DNA from: Tanytarsus gracilentus
Taxonomy: Eukaryota > Arthropoda > Insecta > Diptera > Chironomidae
Direction of reading: 5' to 3'
Assembly: GCA_038502055.1 (NCBI GenBank)
Contig: JAXRKN010000044.1
Span: 902,001-966,000, forward strand
DNA length: 64,000 nucleotides
The notes beneath the pieces are model-generated. The model was given only the letters and a program-made list of their open reading frames with translations, ran no database searches and was not told the origin of the DNA. This document shows positions 54,777 to 64,000 of this stretch, piece after piece (positions within the stretch are counted from its first letter, which is position 1; the number at the start of each line of letters is the position of its first letter). The translations under genes and the position numbers were made by a program.

Positions 54777-54846
54777 ATGAGAGATTTCGATAAGGACGAT
54801 GATGATAAGAAGAAACACGAAAAACACAATAGGAAATCATCGTCAG
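54777..54846 (+). other. Alternative first coding exon of cappuccino (MRDFD form)
   Basis: ATG at 54777 opens 23 codons (MRDFDKDDDDKKKHEKHNRK...) followed by a strong donor TCAG|GTGAGT. It ends in phase 1, the same phase as the MGN exon at 55154-55355, and so can join the shared exon at 55437. It encodes a charged, lysine/aspartate-rich N-terminus instead of the MGN one. The charged composition and good donor argue for a real exon; no homologue is known to me. Confidence 0.5.
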
Positions 54847-57800
54847 GTGAGTTGAGAAAAAAAAGAGCAGCCACAAGTTTAATTTCCACCCTCAATTTTC
54901 ACAGATTTCATGCTGATATTCATAGCAATTTTTATGTGGCTCTGCAGTCCGAAAAAGTGAAATTACTTTATTATTTACTCGATGTAGTCAATTTCTATAC
55001 ATCGCAGTTATCAGTTAACATTTTCCCTCATTTCTATATACTTTAAATTCAATTCCTTATCAAAACAACAAACTTCTCTCACTCTCAGTCACTTTTGAGT
55101 TCAATTAAAAATTCATTTTCCACTCTCCGTGCGCGTAAAGAAGTGCCCGAATCATGGGAAATTTACATTCGACATCATCGACATCAATTGGCGGCAATTT
55201 AGCACCGCCACAACAAAAGAAAAGATTCCTTATTACACCCAAGAAATTAAGAGCAAAGCTACGTAGACAATCAGTCGAGCTAAATTCGGGAATTGGCGAT
55301 AGTGCGCATAATCCAAAGAAGAGTGGGGAAAATGACGATCGAACAGCTGATAAAGGTGAGACTAATGCCATGTGCTCTTCTTCTCCTCCTTTCTACACAC
55401 ATTTATTTATTTATTTATGCCTTCACTGATTTACAGAACGGTTGATCAAAATAAAACCACTCGAGAGTGACGACAACTTACAAATACATTTGAACTTTGA
55501 TGCGGAACAGGTTTCGAGTAGCCGGCAAACGCACACCAGTGAAAATGTTGCGGCAACAACCAAGCACAGCAACGAAAAAGCATTCAGTCATGATCTAACA
55601 GCGAAAGACGAGAGTCTGATCGAGGAGAGTTTACAACATTTGCGTGAATTAATTGAGAATTTGCTCTGTTCTGATCATTCCGATGCTCCCATCGTAATTG
55701 AAATTGACTCGGTGGAGAAGAGCTTGAAAATATTACCGGCGGCAGCTGGCCTCAGAGACGACGAACGTGAGTACTTTTGAAAATAATTTAAGTCGAGCTG
55801 TTTTCGGAATTATTTTTGAGCACTGGAAGCAATTTTATTTCCTTCACACGTTCCAACTCAACAACCAAGACCTTAGGAATTTCCCCAAATTATCCATTCA
55901 ACAATGTACTCATTATTCTAACATATACGTTCTATACACTTGAGAGCGACGTGTACATTTCCCTTTTTTCTGTCTCCCTCTCACTCGCTTCGAGATCAGC
56001 GCGATCATTGGTTCACGAAAAACCAGTTTTTATATGTTGTTATATTCCTTCAATCTTTCTCTCTATCTCCAATTTCTTTTGTGAGCAAAATCATTACTTC
56101 TTTCTGTGCCGTTCTTCAATGTGGGTCATTTTCAGTTTTTTTTTTCGATGATTTTTAAAAATTAAGTGTGTGTGCATTACATCACAAGACGACCCTTTTA
56201 ATATCATAATTTAAGAGAGACATAATTTTTTTTTGATAGATATGCTAATGAGTGCGACGGAAAAGTGAAAACGGCTTTGATGATGCAAGTTATCATTGTT
56301 ATGCATATTATCTGTGTATTTTTAAAAAAAGAGAAGAAAAAACATATAAAATTATTATTTCGTCAGCGCTCGATTATGAAATGAATTTGCTTAGTTTTCT
56401 CTTCATTAAACTTGTCACTTGAAAAATATTTTCATCTCTCATAGAAATTCCACAACATCACGGCGGAAAGATTGTGATACGTGAACAACATTTCGGGACA
56501 CCATCGAGTAGCGAATCTCTATTTGTGGATGCCTTCTCATCGCCTTTAACGGAAAGCAGGACGTTTAGTAATCTAAACGTGACACGACTCGAGCAATTTA
56601 ACATTGTTAGTGAATCTCATTATGAGTCTCTTTTAAACTATAACGGCGGTGACGCTGAAACAACCGAGATGCCGATCGTTAAGAATGGAAATGGTCAATC
56701 GGATGCAGTCGATAAAGGAATTTTTAATGTGTCGCGCATCAAGAAAGTCGAACTATCGGAAATATCACTGGCCTCGGACATTTGCTCAACATCTGCACGT
56801 AAGTTCATCATTCCGTTAATTCTTCTCACCATCATGTGAACCGTTTGAGTGAGACAATTGAATAATTTATTCTTTTCTCTCTCGCTCACTCTTGAGAGCA
56901 TGTTCTACCACCATGTTTCGCACGACCTTCCCTCCCTCCGATATTTATATATCTGTAGCAATAATCATTAATTTATGCACCGGATTTGTTTTATTGCAGC
57001 GATGACAGAACAACAGCCGAGTTTAACAACGACCATACAGAAAGCCTCGAACGGTAACAACTCCGTTTTACATCGTGTCATATCGCTAACGACGGCGAAT
57101 CACGGCAATGAAAACAATAGTTTTACAAAGCCAACAAAGTCTACCTTCATCATTCCCGAGAAATTGCAATTTTCCGCATATGAAAAATTTGAAGGTGAGA
57201 GCAATTTGACTTTAATGAATGCACTTTTGAGCGACACGAAGCGATTTTATGACTTAGTTAATATCAAACAAAAATTTTAAAGATATCATTTTTTACGAAA
57301 ATTATCTCGAGCACGATAAGATGTAAAAACATGCGATGGTGTGTGGGAGTAATTAAAATTAAATTATCCGAGAATCTAATTAAGAAGTTAATTTCATTGC
57401 GATATAAAAGTGATTACGGAGAAATTAGCTGTTGCCCATTCTGAGCAATTTAAACCGCCATAAAAGAAATGAATTGCTTTCGATAAAACATAAAAAGTAA
57501 CGCGATGATCCCAGTAAACTTAACTTTGTGGGTGTAAAAGTGAAAATATAAAAACGAAAATATGAGTAACGACTTCAGTTGCAAGTTGAGCGCGTTTTAG
57601 AAAAGACTTTTCAAAATTCACCTCTTCGATTTTATCTCGAACATTTTAGTGTGGTTCGTCGTGGACACTTTCATCATTCGACATGTAATTGTCATGACCA
57701 TTCATAGAATCAGAAAGCGTCAAAAGGCGTATTTGCGCAAAATTTGGTATCTCCGAAATTTTATAAACCTCCTGAAATTATATCGCGCTTATCTTTATTG

Positions 57801-60800
57801 GCGGCATCGTAAGCGCCGCAAAAATACTTTAAAATGGCACACGTATGATGCAATTTGTTGGAAGAAATTCGAACTGCGATGGAATCCGAATGCTTATCAA
57901 TATCGCTACTATAGTGCGGTGATTTATCGCTTTTTCGGCGCACAGCTGACAACGACATTGGCCGTTTTCGATAAAATGCCTTCGTTATTTCTTTACGACA
58001 AGTTGATGATTGATAAAATTTTTACGATTGCCCTCACTCGCGAGACTTTTTGGGAGTTTTGTTTATTCACTTTTATTTCATCGCTCGCTACTCAAAGTAA
58101 TGTGAAAATGAATTTTCAGCGTAAATATTTTCATTTAATTTTAATCTTTTATGCACAGGTCAAATGCTGATCAATTGGTTTACTCAATCGATTCCCGCCT
58201 CACTGACATCACTCAACGAGACTGACTTAAATGCCCTCACAATGCAATATTGCACAAACTTATTAATTGCGGGCATTATTAAGCCATTAGACACATCGGC
58301 GTCGAATCATGATAGCAGCTTTAAAGTGAGTTTTAGTTAATTTTTTTTGTTCATTCATAATTTAATTTTTCCTTTTTTTAAGGCAAATCTAATGTATCAG
58401 TGGACCCACAAAGAATCATCAACGTCTACGAGTGTACCTGGAAAACTTGAAGCAGGAGCTGTGTGGCCATATAGCACGTCAAAAAATAACAGCCCTGTAA
58501 AGCGCGTCGAGGGAGAATCTAAAATACCTAAACTTGTATCGAACTTCACATCTACACCCAAACCACCACGTCCTAATAGCTTAGGCACACCTGATAATTC
58601 AATTTTGCTCAACGGAACTGAAAGCGATCAGAACAAGATCACAGAACTGAGACTCAAATTGAATAAATGTGATACATTGCAAGAAGCCTTACTGCTCATA
58701 CGAGGATTTCTGAGTGAATATGCGATGCAATCTTCCGAGTCGAGTAATAATAGCAGTGCGGCAATGACAAGTTCATTAATTAATGGATCCGAGTCGATAC
58801 TTTTCGATAAGCAGGATCGACAAAAGCTCATAAATATTCTTCAAAGTCAGAAAAATTCCGATATAATTCCAAAAACTCCTCTAACACCGTCGAGAACAGT
58901 TAGAAGTCCACCAAAAGCGAGAACGACACCGAGCACGCCAACACGAACGAGCGATTTGAGAGGAAGAATTAGAAAAAATTTATCAAGTGATTCAATTGTA
59001 TCGACACCGGCAAAGAATGAAAAGACAGGATGCAAACGGTGCATGGAAATGGCAACAAAGCAGCTGGTTGATAAGGCAACGATAATGGACGTAGAGCCAA
59101 TTGAATTTCCGATGCCACCGATAATGATTGATGCAGAAATTCAAACGGATGTGATAGAAGAAAAAGAAGAAGAGATTGTACAGGAAATTGTGACAACAGC
59201 AATTCCGCAAGCACCACCTCCGCCCCCTCCCCCGCCGCCTCCAATGAATTTAGCTCCACCGCCGCCGCCCCCGCCACCAATGATGGGCAATTGTCCAAAA
59301 CCTCCACCTCCTCCTGGTAAAATAGTTTGAAATAAATTAATTATCAACGTTGCAATTAATTGCTTTCATTATACACAGGACCACCCCCGATGCCAAATAT
59401 GACAGGACTGAATTTATCGAAAGGACCAAGCCCTTTACCCATTCCACCCGTCACACTAAACACCGGACCAGGTAAATTACAAAATGCATCCCACCCATCA
59501 TCATCTACAAATTCATCAAGCTTCACAGCAGCTAATAACGGAAATAAGCCCAAACCCATGCCATTTCCGGCCTCTGAATTTTATCAGACGAATAGTGAGT
59601 CAATATATTGCGAGTCTCTAAGTCACTTCTCTCCCTCCTTCACATATATATTCCTGAAATTTTTGTAAATATCCAAAAACTTTTTCTCTCTTTTAAATAG
59701 TGTGCACGATTTAATTTTGGTAGAGACTTGATTTTTCATTAGGGGTATTATACTTTTTAGACGGTGTATAGCGGTTTTTTCACTTTAGCTCTGTTCTCTC
59801 TTTTTTTCATTTTATTTTATTTGTAGCTCATTGCACTGAATTTAAAAATTACTTTTTATTTAATAATTTTTTAAAAAATATTTTAGTACTTCGCAAGAAT
59901 GCTGTAAATCCACCAAAGCCAATGAAACCGCTCTATTGGACGAGAATAGTCGCGCCAATATTGTCACAGGATACGACCGATGGAGCGGAATCGCCTGACG
60001 ACAAATGCAAAGATGAATTGTGGAAAGAAATCGATGAAACTCAACTCGATAATATTGATGAGTTTACGGAGCTTTTCTCGCGTCAAGGTGTCGTTCCGAA
60101 AGCTAAAGAAGCCACCCCACTGCCAAAGGTGAAGGCCATAAAAGTTCTCGATAGCAAGAGATCTCAAAATGTCGGCATTTTTGTGAGAAGCATTCACGTT
60201 GATTTCGCTGAGATTGAGCATGCCATCTATCATTGCGATACGTCAATTGTCAATCAAGAGACACTCCAGAATATCATGGCAATCAAGGCATCGAATGAAG
60301 AACTTGCCCTCATTAAGGATGCGATTGCTGCGCATAAAGCGAACGACCTAACGCCGCCGCCACTCGATAGTCCTGAACATTTTCTCTTGAAAATATCAGA
60401 AATCACCTCGTCAGCCGAACGAATATCTTGCATAGTGTTTCAAGATGAATTCGAGGAGCAGTGCTCGAGTGTATCGAGAAAATTAACAATTGTAAAGAGC
60501 TTGTGTGAATTTCTACTCGAAAATGAAGACCTAAAGGAAGTTTTTTCCATCATATTGACGTTGGGAAATTTCATGAACGGTGGAAATCGACAGCGAGGTC
60601 AAGCAGATGGTTTTGGTTTGGAAATTCTCGGAAAGCTCAAAGACGTCAAGTCGAAGGATCCGAAAATCACGCTGCTACACTTTATCGTCAAAACGTATAT
60701 CGCTCGAAGTCGAAAGAATGGCAGCGGCATTGTTGACCTTAAACTTCCCGTTCCCGATCCAATTATCGTCGATAAGAGTCTCTCGATTGATTTTGAAGAA

Positions 60801-61450
60801 TGTAAACAGCAATTAAATGTCCTGAAAAATAAGGTCGAAGGTGAGCAGAAATTGACTTTTTGGCTAGGAAAATTTAATTTAATTTTTATTTCCCTAGAAT
60901 GTAAAAAGACAACAGAAAGAGTCATCGAGTTGTCATCGGAAGAGCACATTCAGCCATTTAAGGATAAAATGGAAACTTTTCTCACAATGGCATCGAATAA
61001 GATTGAAAGTCGCTTCATGAAAATTGAAGAGTGCAAAGTGATTTTTATAAGGACTATAAAATTCTACAAGTACATGGTGAAGAGTGGCACGCTCGAGGAA
61101 ACAAATCCTTCACAATTCTTCGAATATTGGACATCGTTCACGAGTGATTTCAATGCGATTTTCAAGAAGGAAGTTCTCATATTGACAAATGAGCTGTAAG
61201 TGGAAAATTGAAACTTGTTTTGTACTTTTATTTTTTAATTGAAATGAGCTTGAAGTTTTTTAATTAAAATTGGCAGATTGAAAGCTCATCTGATTAAAAT
61301 TGACAGTTAAAATTTTTTCGCTCTTTAATTTACATTTTATTTTCAATTAGACTCAAAAAGTCACGTCAAGCATCGAAGCCACAGTCAAAGCCAGCCAGTG
61401 AAAATAATCTTAAATCACGCATTCTTCGCCTCAAGAGTCGAGACAAATAA
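54777..61450 (+). CDS. capu: Cappuccino-type formin (FMN family actin nucleator)
   Basis: Main form of 1249 aa: exons 55154-55355, 55437-55766, 56445-56798, 57000-57194, 58159-58325, 58383-59316, 59379-59594, 59887-60840, 60898-61195, 61351-61450. The alternative first exon (54777-54846) gives 1205 aa. The N-terminus MGNLHST is an N-myristoylation consensus. FNVSRIKKVEL and the KIND region (about 345-430: PEKLQFSAYEKFEG, QMLINWF, MYQWTHKE) match Drosophila Capu; KIND binds Spire. A short poly-Pro FH1 (about 692-740) is followed by a full FH2 (about 800-1215) with NPPKPMKPLYWTRI, LDNIDEFTELFSRQ and GNFMNGGNRQRGQADGF. A basic tail (SRILRLKSRDK) ends the protein, as in Capu. It nucleates and elongates actin, forming the oocyte cytoplasmic mesh in flies. 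The FH1 is shorter than in Drosophila. Confidence 0.93.
55767..56444 (+). other. Intron 2 of cappuccino (678 bp)
   Basis: Donor GAAC|GTGAGT, acceptor CTCATAG. Pyrimidine-rich and AT-rich; the 111- and 72-codon ORFs inside are low-complexity (Ser/Phe) and unsupported. No other feature seen. Confidence 0.7.
57650..58170 (+). CDS. Unidentified ORF inside a cappuccino intron (possible cassette exon or nested gene)
   Basis: From an acceptor-like TTTTAG at 57644-57649 the frame stays open for 172 codons to TGA at 58168-58170. The first ATG is near 57694 (MTIHRIRKRQKAYLRK...). The product is very basic and rich in Tyr, Trp and Arg in its first half (e.g. LYWRHRKRRKN, RWNPNAYQYRYY), more hydrophobic later. 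Codon choice in 57780-58000 looks exon-like (CGC, GCG, CTG, ACG) compared with flanking intron sequence. The preceding capu exon ends in phase 1, exactly what is needed to enter this frame, which would give a truncated formin with a new C-terminus lacking most of KIND and all of FH1-FH2. I recognise no domain. It could also be a nested gene, a transposon remnant, or chance. Confidence 0.35.
60841..60897 (+). other. 57-bp in-frame, stop-free intron within the FH2 domain
   Basis: GTGAGC at 60841 to TTTCCCTAG ending 60897. Its length is a multiple of three and it contains no stop, so retention would insert 19 residues (GEQKLTFWLGKFNLIFISL) between VLKNKVE and ECKKTTERV. Drosophila Capu has no such insert at this place as far as I recall, so splicing is the default. 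Both splice sites are good. Confidence 0.75.
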
Positions 61451-62341
61451 GATTCTATGATATCCAAATCGAAAAAAACACAAACGCGACCAGGAAAAAA
61501 AATTATGAATTTAAGAATTTTAGGAAGTATAAAAAAATTATTTTTGTGAATCAAGTAATTTTTTTTTGTGAAATTTTAAATGGAAAAGTATTTTCTTATT
61601 ATTGTTAATATTTAATAGTTTTTAGGGTGATATTTTTAAAACTGCATGCGCGCATATTTTATGATGAAAAGAAAATGATTATTTCTGTTGCATAGAGATA
61701 TGAAAGAAATTTATGATTGTTTTCCCCTCTGCTCTGCTCTCTCAATCTTTATCAAGGATTTTTATCGCTACAAATGCTCTTTGATCTTTATCCCTCATAC
61801 TCCTTCCGACTTAAACTTCCACAATCTACCTGATGTATATTGGTTTGAATTTCAAACTTTAAAAAAAAGTTGCGGAGTTTTTTTTAGAAATTTATATAAA
61901 TTCAAGCTTTAGAATTTTAAAATGTTAAATTTTTGAAATTTTAATGAATTTTAAATTATGTTTTCGTATTATTTTAAATACAAAAAGTCCGTTAAAAATT
62001 TTAAACGTAACGACTTAACTTAATTTCGCATTTAACCGTTTTTTACTGATTTTTAACATTAAATCTCCGCAACTTTTCATCCATTACCTCTCCCTCTCGA
62101 GACTGAGTCTCAGTTTGCCTTTCATCACGTACACGACTTTTAGATGAAAAAAAGTATTATATAGAGACTAAAATAAATTAATAGAAATTTTAATTGAAAT
62201 TAAATTTCCGACTTTTTAGTTTTAAACAATTTCAGCAAGCTTTGATATTTCAGTGGATAAAAGTTTTTTGTTTGTGAGCGAAAAGCGTGAAAATTTTTGT
62301 GTCATTTCAAACTTTTTGATAAAATAAAAATTATCTTAAGC
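61451..62341. other. Intergenic region after cappuccino
   Basis: About 0.9 kb carrying the capu 3' end and the promoter and leader of the next gene. An AATAAA-containing string is near 62170. Around 61990-62070 there are inverted CCGTTAAAAA/TTAACCGTTTTTTACTGATTTTTAA words resembling the AACGGTTTTT repeat. The 74-codon ORF at 61688-61912 is not supported. Confidence 0.55.
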
Positions 62342-62880
62342 ATGGCAGCGTTGAATGATGTGCAATTAAAAGCTCTCAAAGCGACACAATATGCAAAAGA
62401 GTTTAAGGACGCTGCAAAGGAAGTGATTTTTAACGCCGTAAAACTCAAAGATCCACAGGGTAATCGACCTACATTTTCTGCTGTCAATTAGCATTTAATT
62501 TTTATTTTTAACTCTGCACAGATCGTATTCGAGTTTGTGAGTGGTTGCGAAAGCTGAGAGAACTACGAAACGATAAATATGAGGATGCGAGACTGAAAAA
62601 CGAGTACATTCAATACTTGAGGGTGAGTCTCGCGGGCGAATATCAAGTGTTAAAGAAGCCATTTTCAATGCCACCACCACAAAGTCTCGTGCCCCTCGCC
62701 GAATGCATCGCCAATCTCACGTGCAATGCCATTCCTGATTTACCGCGTTGTGGTAAAATTCAACCGATACTGTGTCACAAATCGGATGACAATCGAGCTT
62801 GGATGTGCGTCAAAAGAACGCCCGACAATGGAATACTTTGCTACATGGCGGTCGCTCCAGATCCTCTCAAAATTAAATAA
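62342..62880 (+). CDS. Small conserved-looking protein of unknown function (possible DUF4485 type)
   Basis: Two exons, 62342-62459 and 62522-62880, joined G|AT in frame, give 158 aa. Residues about 5-75 look like two or three amphipathic helices (QLKALKATQYAKEFKDAA; RIRVCEWLRKLRELRND) with KDPQ/DRIRVCEWL in the middle, reminiscent of DUF4485 domains, but this is a weak impression. The second half holds six Cys (CIANLTC, RCG, ILCH, WMC, LCY) and ends LKIK, with no signal peptide or membrane segment. The 62-bp intron is GT-AG. A poly(A) signal (AATAAA, 62899-62904) follows 19 bp after the stop, supporting the end. No function is assigned. Confidence 0.75.
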
Positions 62881-62898
62881 TAGAACTGCTACTTAAAT

Positions 62899-62904
62899 AA
62901 TAAA
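62899..62904 (+). terminator. Poly(A) signal of the 62.3-62.9 kb gene
   Basis: AATAAA 19 bp past the stop codon, in an otherwise AT-rich tail. Confidence 0.5.
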
Positions 62905-63551
62905 TTAAATTGTTCCATGAATTCTGAGAAAGAAAATTTTCACTCCATTTGTCTAAATGATGATAAATAATTAATTGAGAGATCTTCAAATGGACATTTA
63001 AGATGAACTGAAAATTGTTGAATTTTATTTAAAAAGAAAATTGAGAGCTTTTGTGATTTTTTAATTTGTCAATTTTTTTGGAGTTTTTCTAAGATAATTT
63101 TTATTTTGTTATGATAAAAAGCTTTCAAAGCATTCGAGAGCCTTTTCAAAAATTTTATTAAATTTTAAGAAATTGAAAGATCTCTGAATCTTTTAATTTA
63201 AGTTCTATAAAAGCTTTGAAAGCTCTTTAGAAGCTTTCCAGCTTTTTTCGATAACCATGAAACCACGTTAATTCTAATTTCGATGAGCTTTTTTACTTAT
63301 AATTTTTCACACCATCATCCGTGCATTCGTTGTAATTATCATCTTTGGTAATTCACTAAATAAGAAGCTGAAAAAGGGAGGATCATCATCATCATCATCA
63401 TCATGTGAGTTGATGACTAGACAAAAATTGAGATAATTAAAGAATCTCATTTTCTCTTTTCTTTTTTACCATACACGTCTTTATTTTCTCATTTTTATCA
63501 TCAGACAAAGTTTTTTGTGATGTGTTTTTGGTGGTTCGATAGAAGACATGC

Positions 63552-63588
63552 GGAGAGAGAGAGAGAGAGTGAGGAGAGGAGGAGGAGA
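63552..63588. repeat. GA-rich microsatellite
   Basis: About nine GA units (63553-63569) then GGAGAGGAGGAGGAG. Such tracts in insects often bind GAGA factor (Trl) at paused promoters and boundaries; here function is only inferred. Confidence 0.7.
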
Positions 63589-64000
63589 ATTGTGGATATA
63601 ATTAACAATTATAATTATCTGTCTCATGAATGTTAATTCCATTATTTTCGGTAAATAGCGCTGGACATACAAAAATATATTTTTCTCATTTCGTTCACAT
63701 TTTTCGAGAGCGTGTGCGGAAAATTATGGAAAAGGATCTCATTGCATTACACATTTTTTTTTGCTCTCACTAATAATCATCGCAAATTAGATGCAATTAA
63801 TGTTTGAGAAGGATTGACATTGATCATGGACATTATGATGGTTCTATTTCCATTTTATTTTTCAACTCTGGTTTGTCGTTTTTTTTCTAGATTAATTTAT
63901 TTGTGCTTCTTGAAATACAAAACATCATTAGTCGAGCGAGTTCGGTTGTCATGCTAAAGACATATCTTAAAGAGTCCTTTTTTAGGGATTTTATAATTTA

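Larger units (their letters stand above)
62881..64000. other. Noncoding right end with simple repeats
   Basis: No gene recognised. A weak inverted repeat of AAAAGCTTTCAAAGC type lies at 63115-63250. A (CAT)n repeat occupies 63382-63404. A GA-rich tract, 63552-63588, is a potential GAGA-factor binding cluster and could belong to a promoter of a gene beyond the window, but no start site is visible. Confidence 0.6.

Noticed and set aside
58969..59347. Gly-rich and other minus-strand ORFs
   Set aside because: Antisense shadows of the capu exon encoding the proline-rich FH1.
1..64000. CRISPR arrays, tRNA or rRNA genes, transposase or reverse transcriptase genes
   Set aside because: None recognised on reading both strands; eukaryotic context makes CRISPR irrelevant.

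Overview
The window is a piece of an insect nuclear genome. It is AT-rich, has short GT-AG introns (often about 50-180 bp), AATAAA poly(A) signals, and animal gene families. The best guess is a nematoceran fly such as a midge or mosquito relative. The fly character comes from protein segments that resemble Drosophila Mohawk (CG11617), mRpL10, PNUTS and Cappuccino. A Venus kinase receptor gene argues against Drosophila, which lacks this family, whereas mosquitoes and several other insects keep it. Species assignment is inference.

Layout. Positions 1 to about 29,950 hold no gene I can support: only AT-rich DNA, low-complexity tracts, a 313-bp foldback (2534-2846), a degenerate tandem repeat (14791-14935) and one TATA-like promoter candidate. 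From about 29,960 a probable untranslated leader exon and a 1.75-kb intron lead into the mohawk-type TALE homeobox gene (+, coding 32170-33512). That intron carries a 330-bp, almost perfect inverted repeat. Convergent to it is the mitochondrial ribosomal protein gene mRpL10 (-, 35030-34075). Next comes a ten-exon Venus kinase receptor (-, 43201-36140), whose sixth intron appears to use a GC-AG boundary. A gene-poor stretch follows (43.2-49.3 kb). Pnuts (PP1 nuclear targeting subunit, -, 53480-49346) and the formin cappuccino (+, 54777/55154-61450) are divergent and share a 1.3-kb intergenic region. A small two-exon gene of unknown function (+, 62342-62880) is last.

The genes do not form an operon or pathway: they are a homeodomain transcription factor, a mitoribosome protein, a cell-surface receptor kinase, a nuclear phosphatase regulator and an actin nucleator. 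I worked out exon boundaries by hand, requiring consensus splice sites, phase continuity and family resemblance. All five multi-exon models close in frame (mohawk 323 aa, mRpL10 277 aa, VKR 1368 aa, PNUTS 942 aa, Capu 1249 or 1205 aa), as does the small two-exon gene (158 aa).

Most worth following up: a coding-looking 172-codon ORF inside a capu intron that is phase-compatible with the upstream exon; two alternative capu first exons, one carrying an N-myristoylation motif; the 105-bp-arm hairpin in the mohawk leader intron; and a small dispersed foldback family (GTCTTTGCTA...TAGCAAAGAC plus an AACGGTTTTT end) with copies around the receptor gene.
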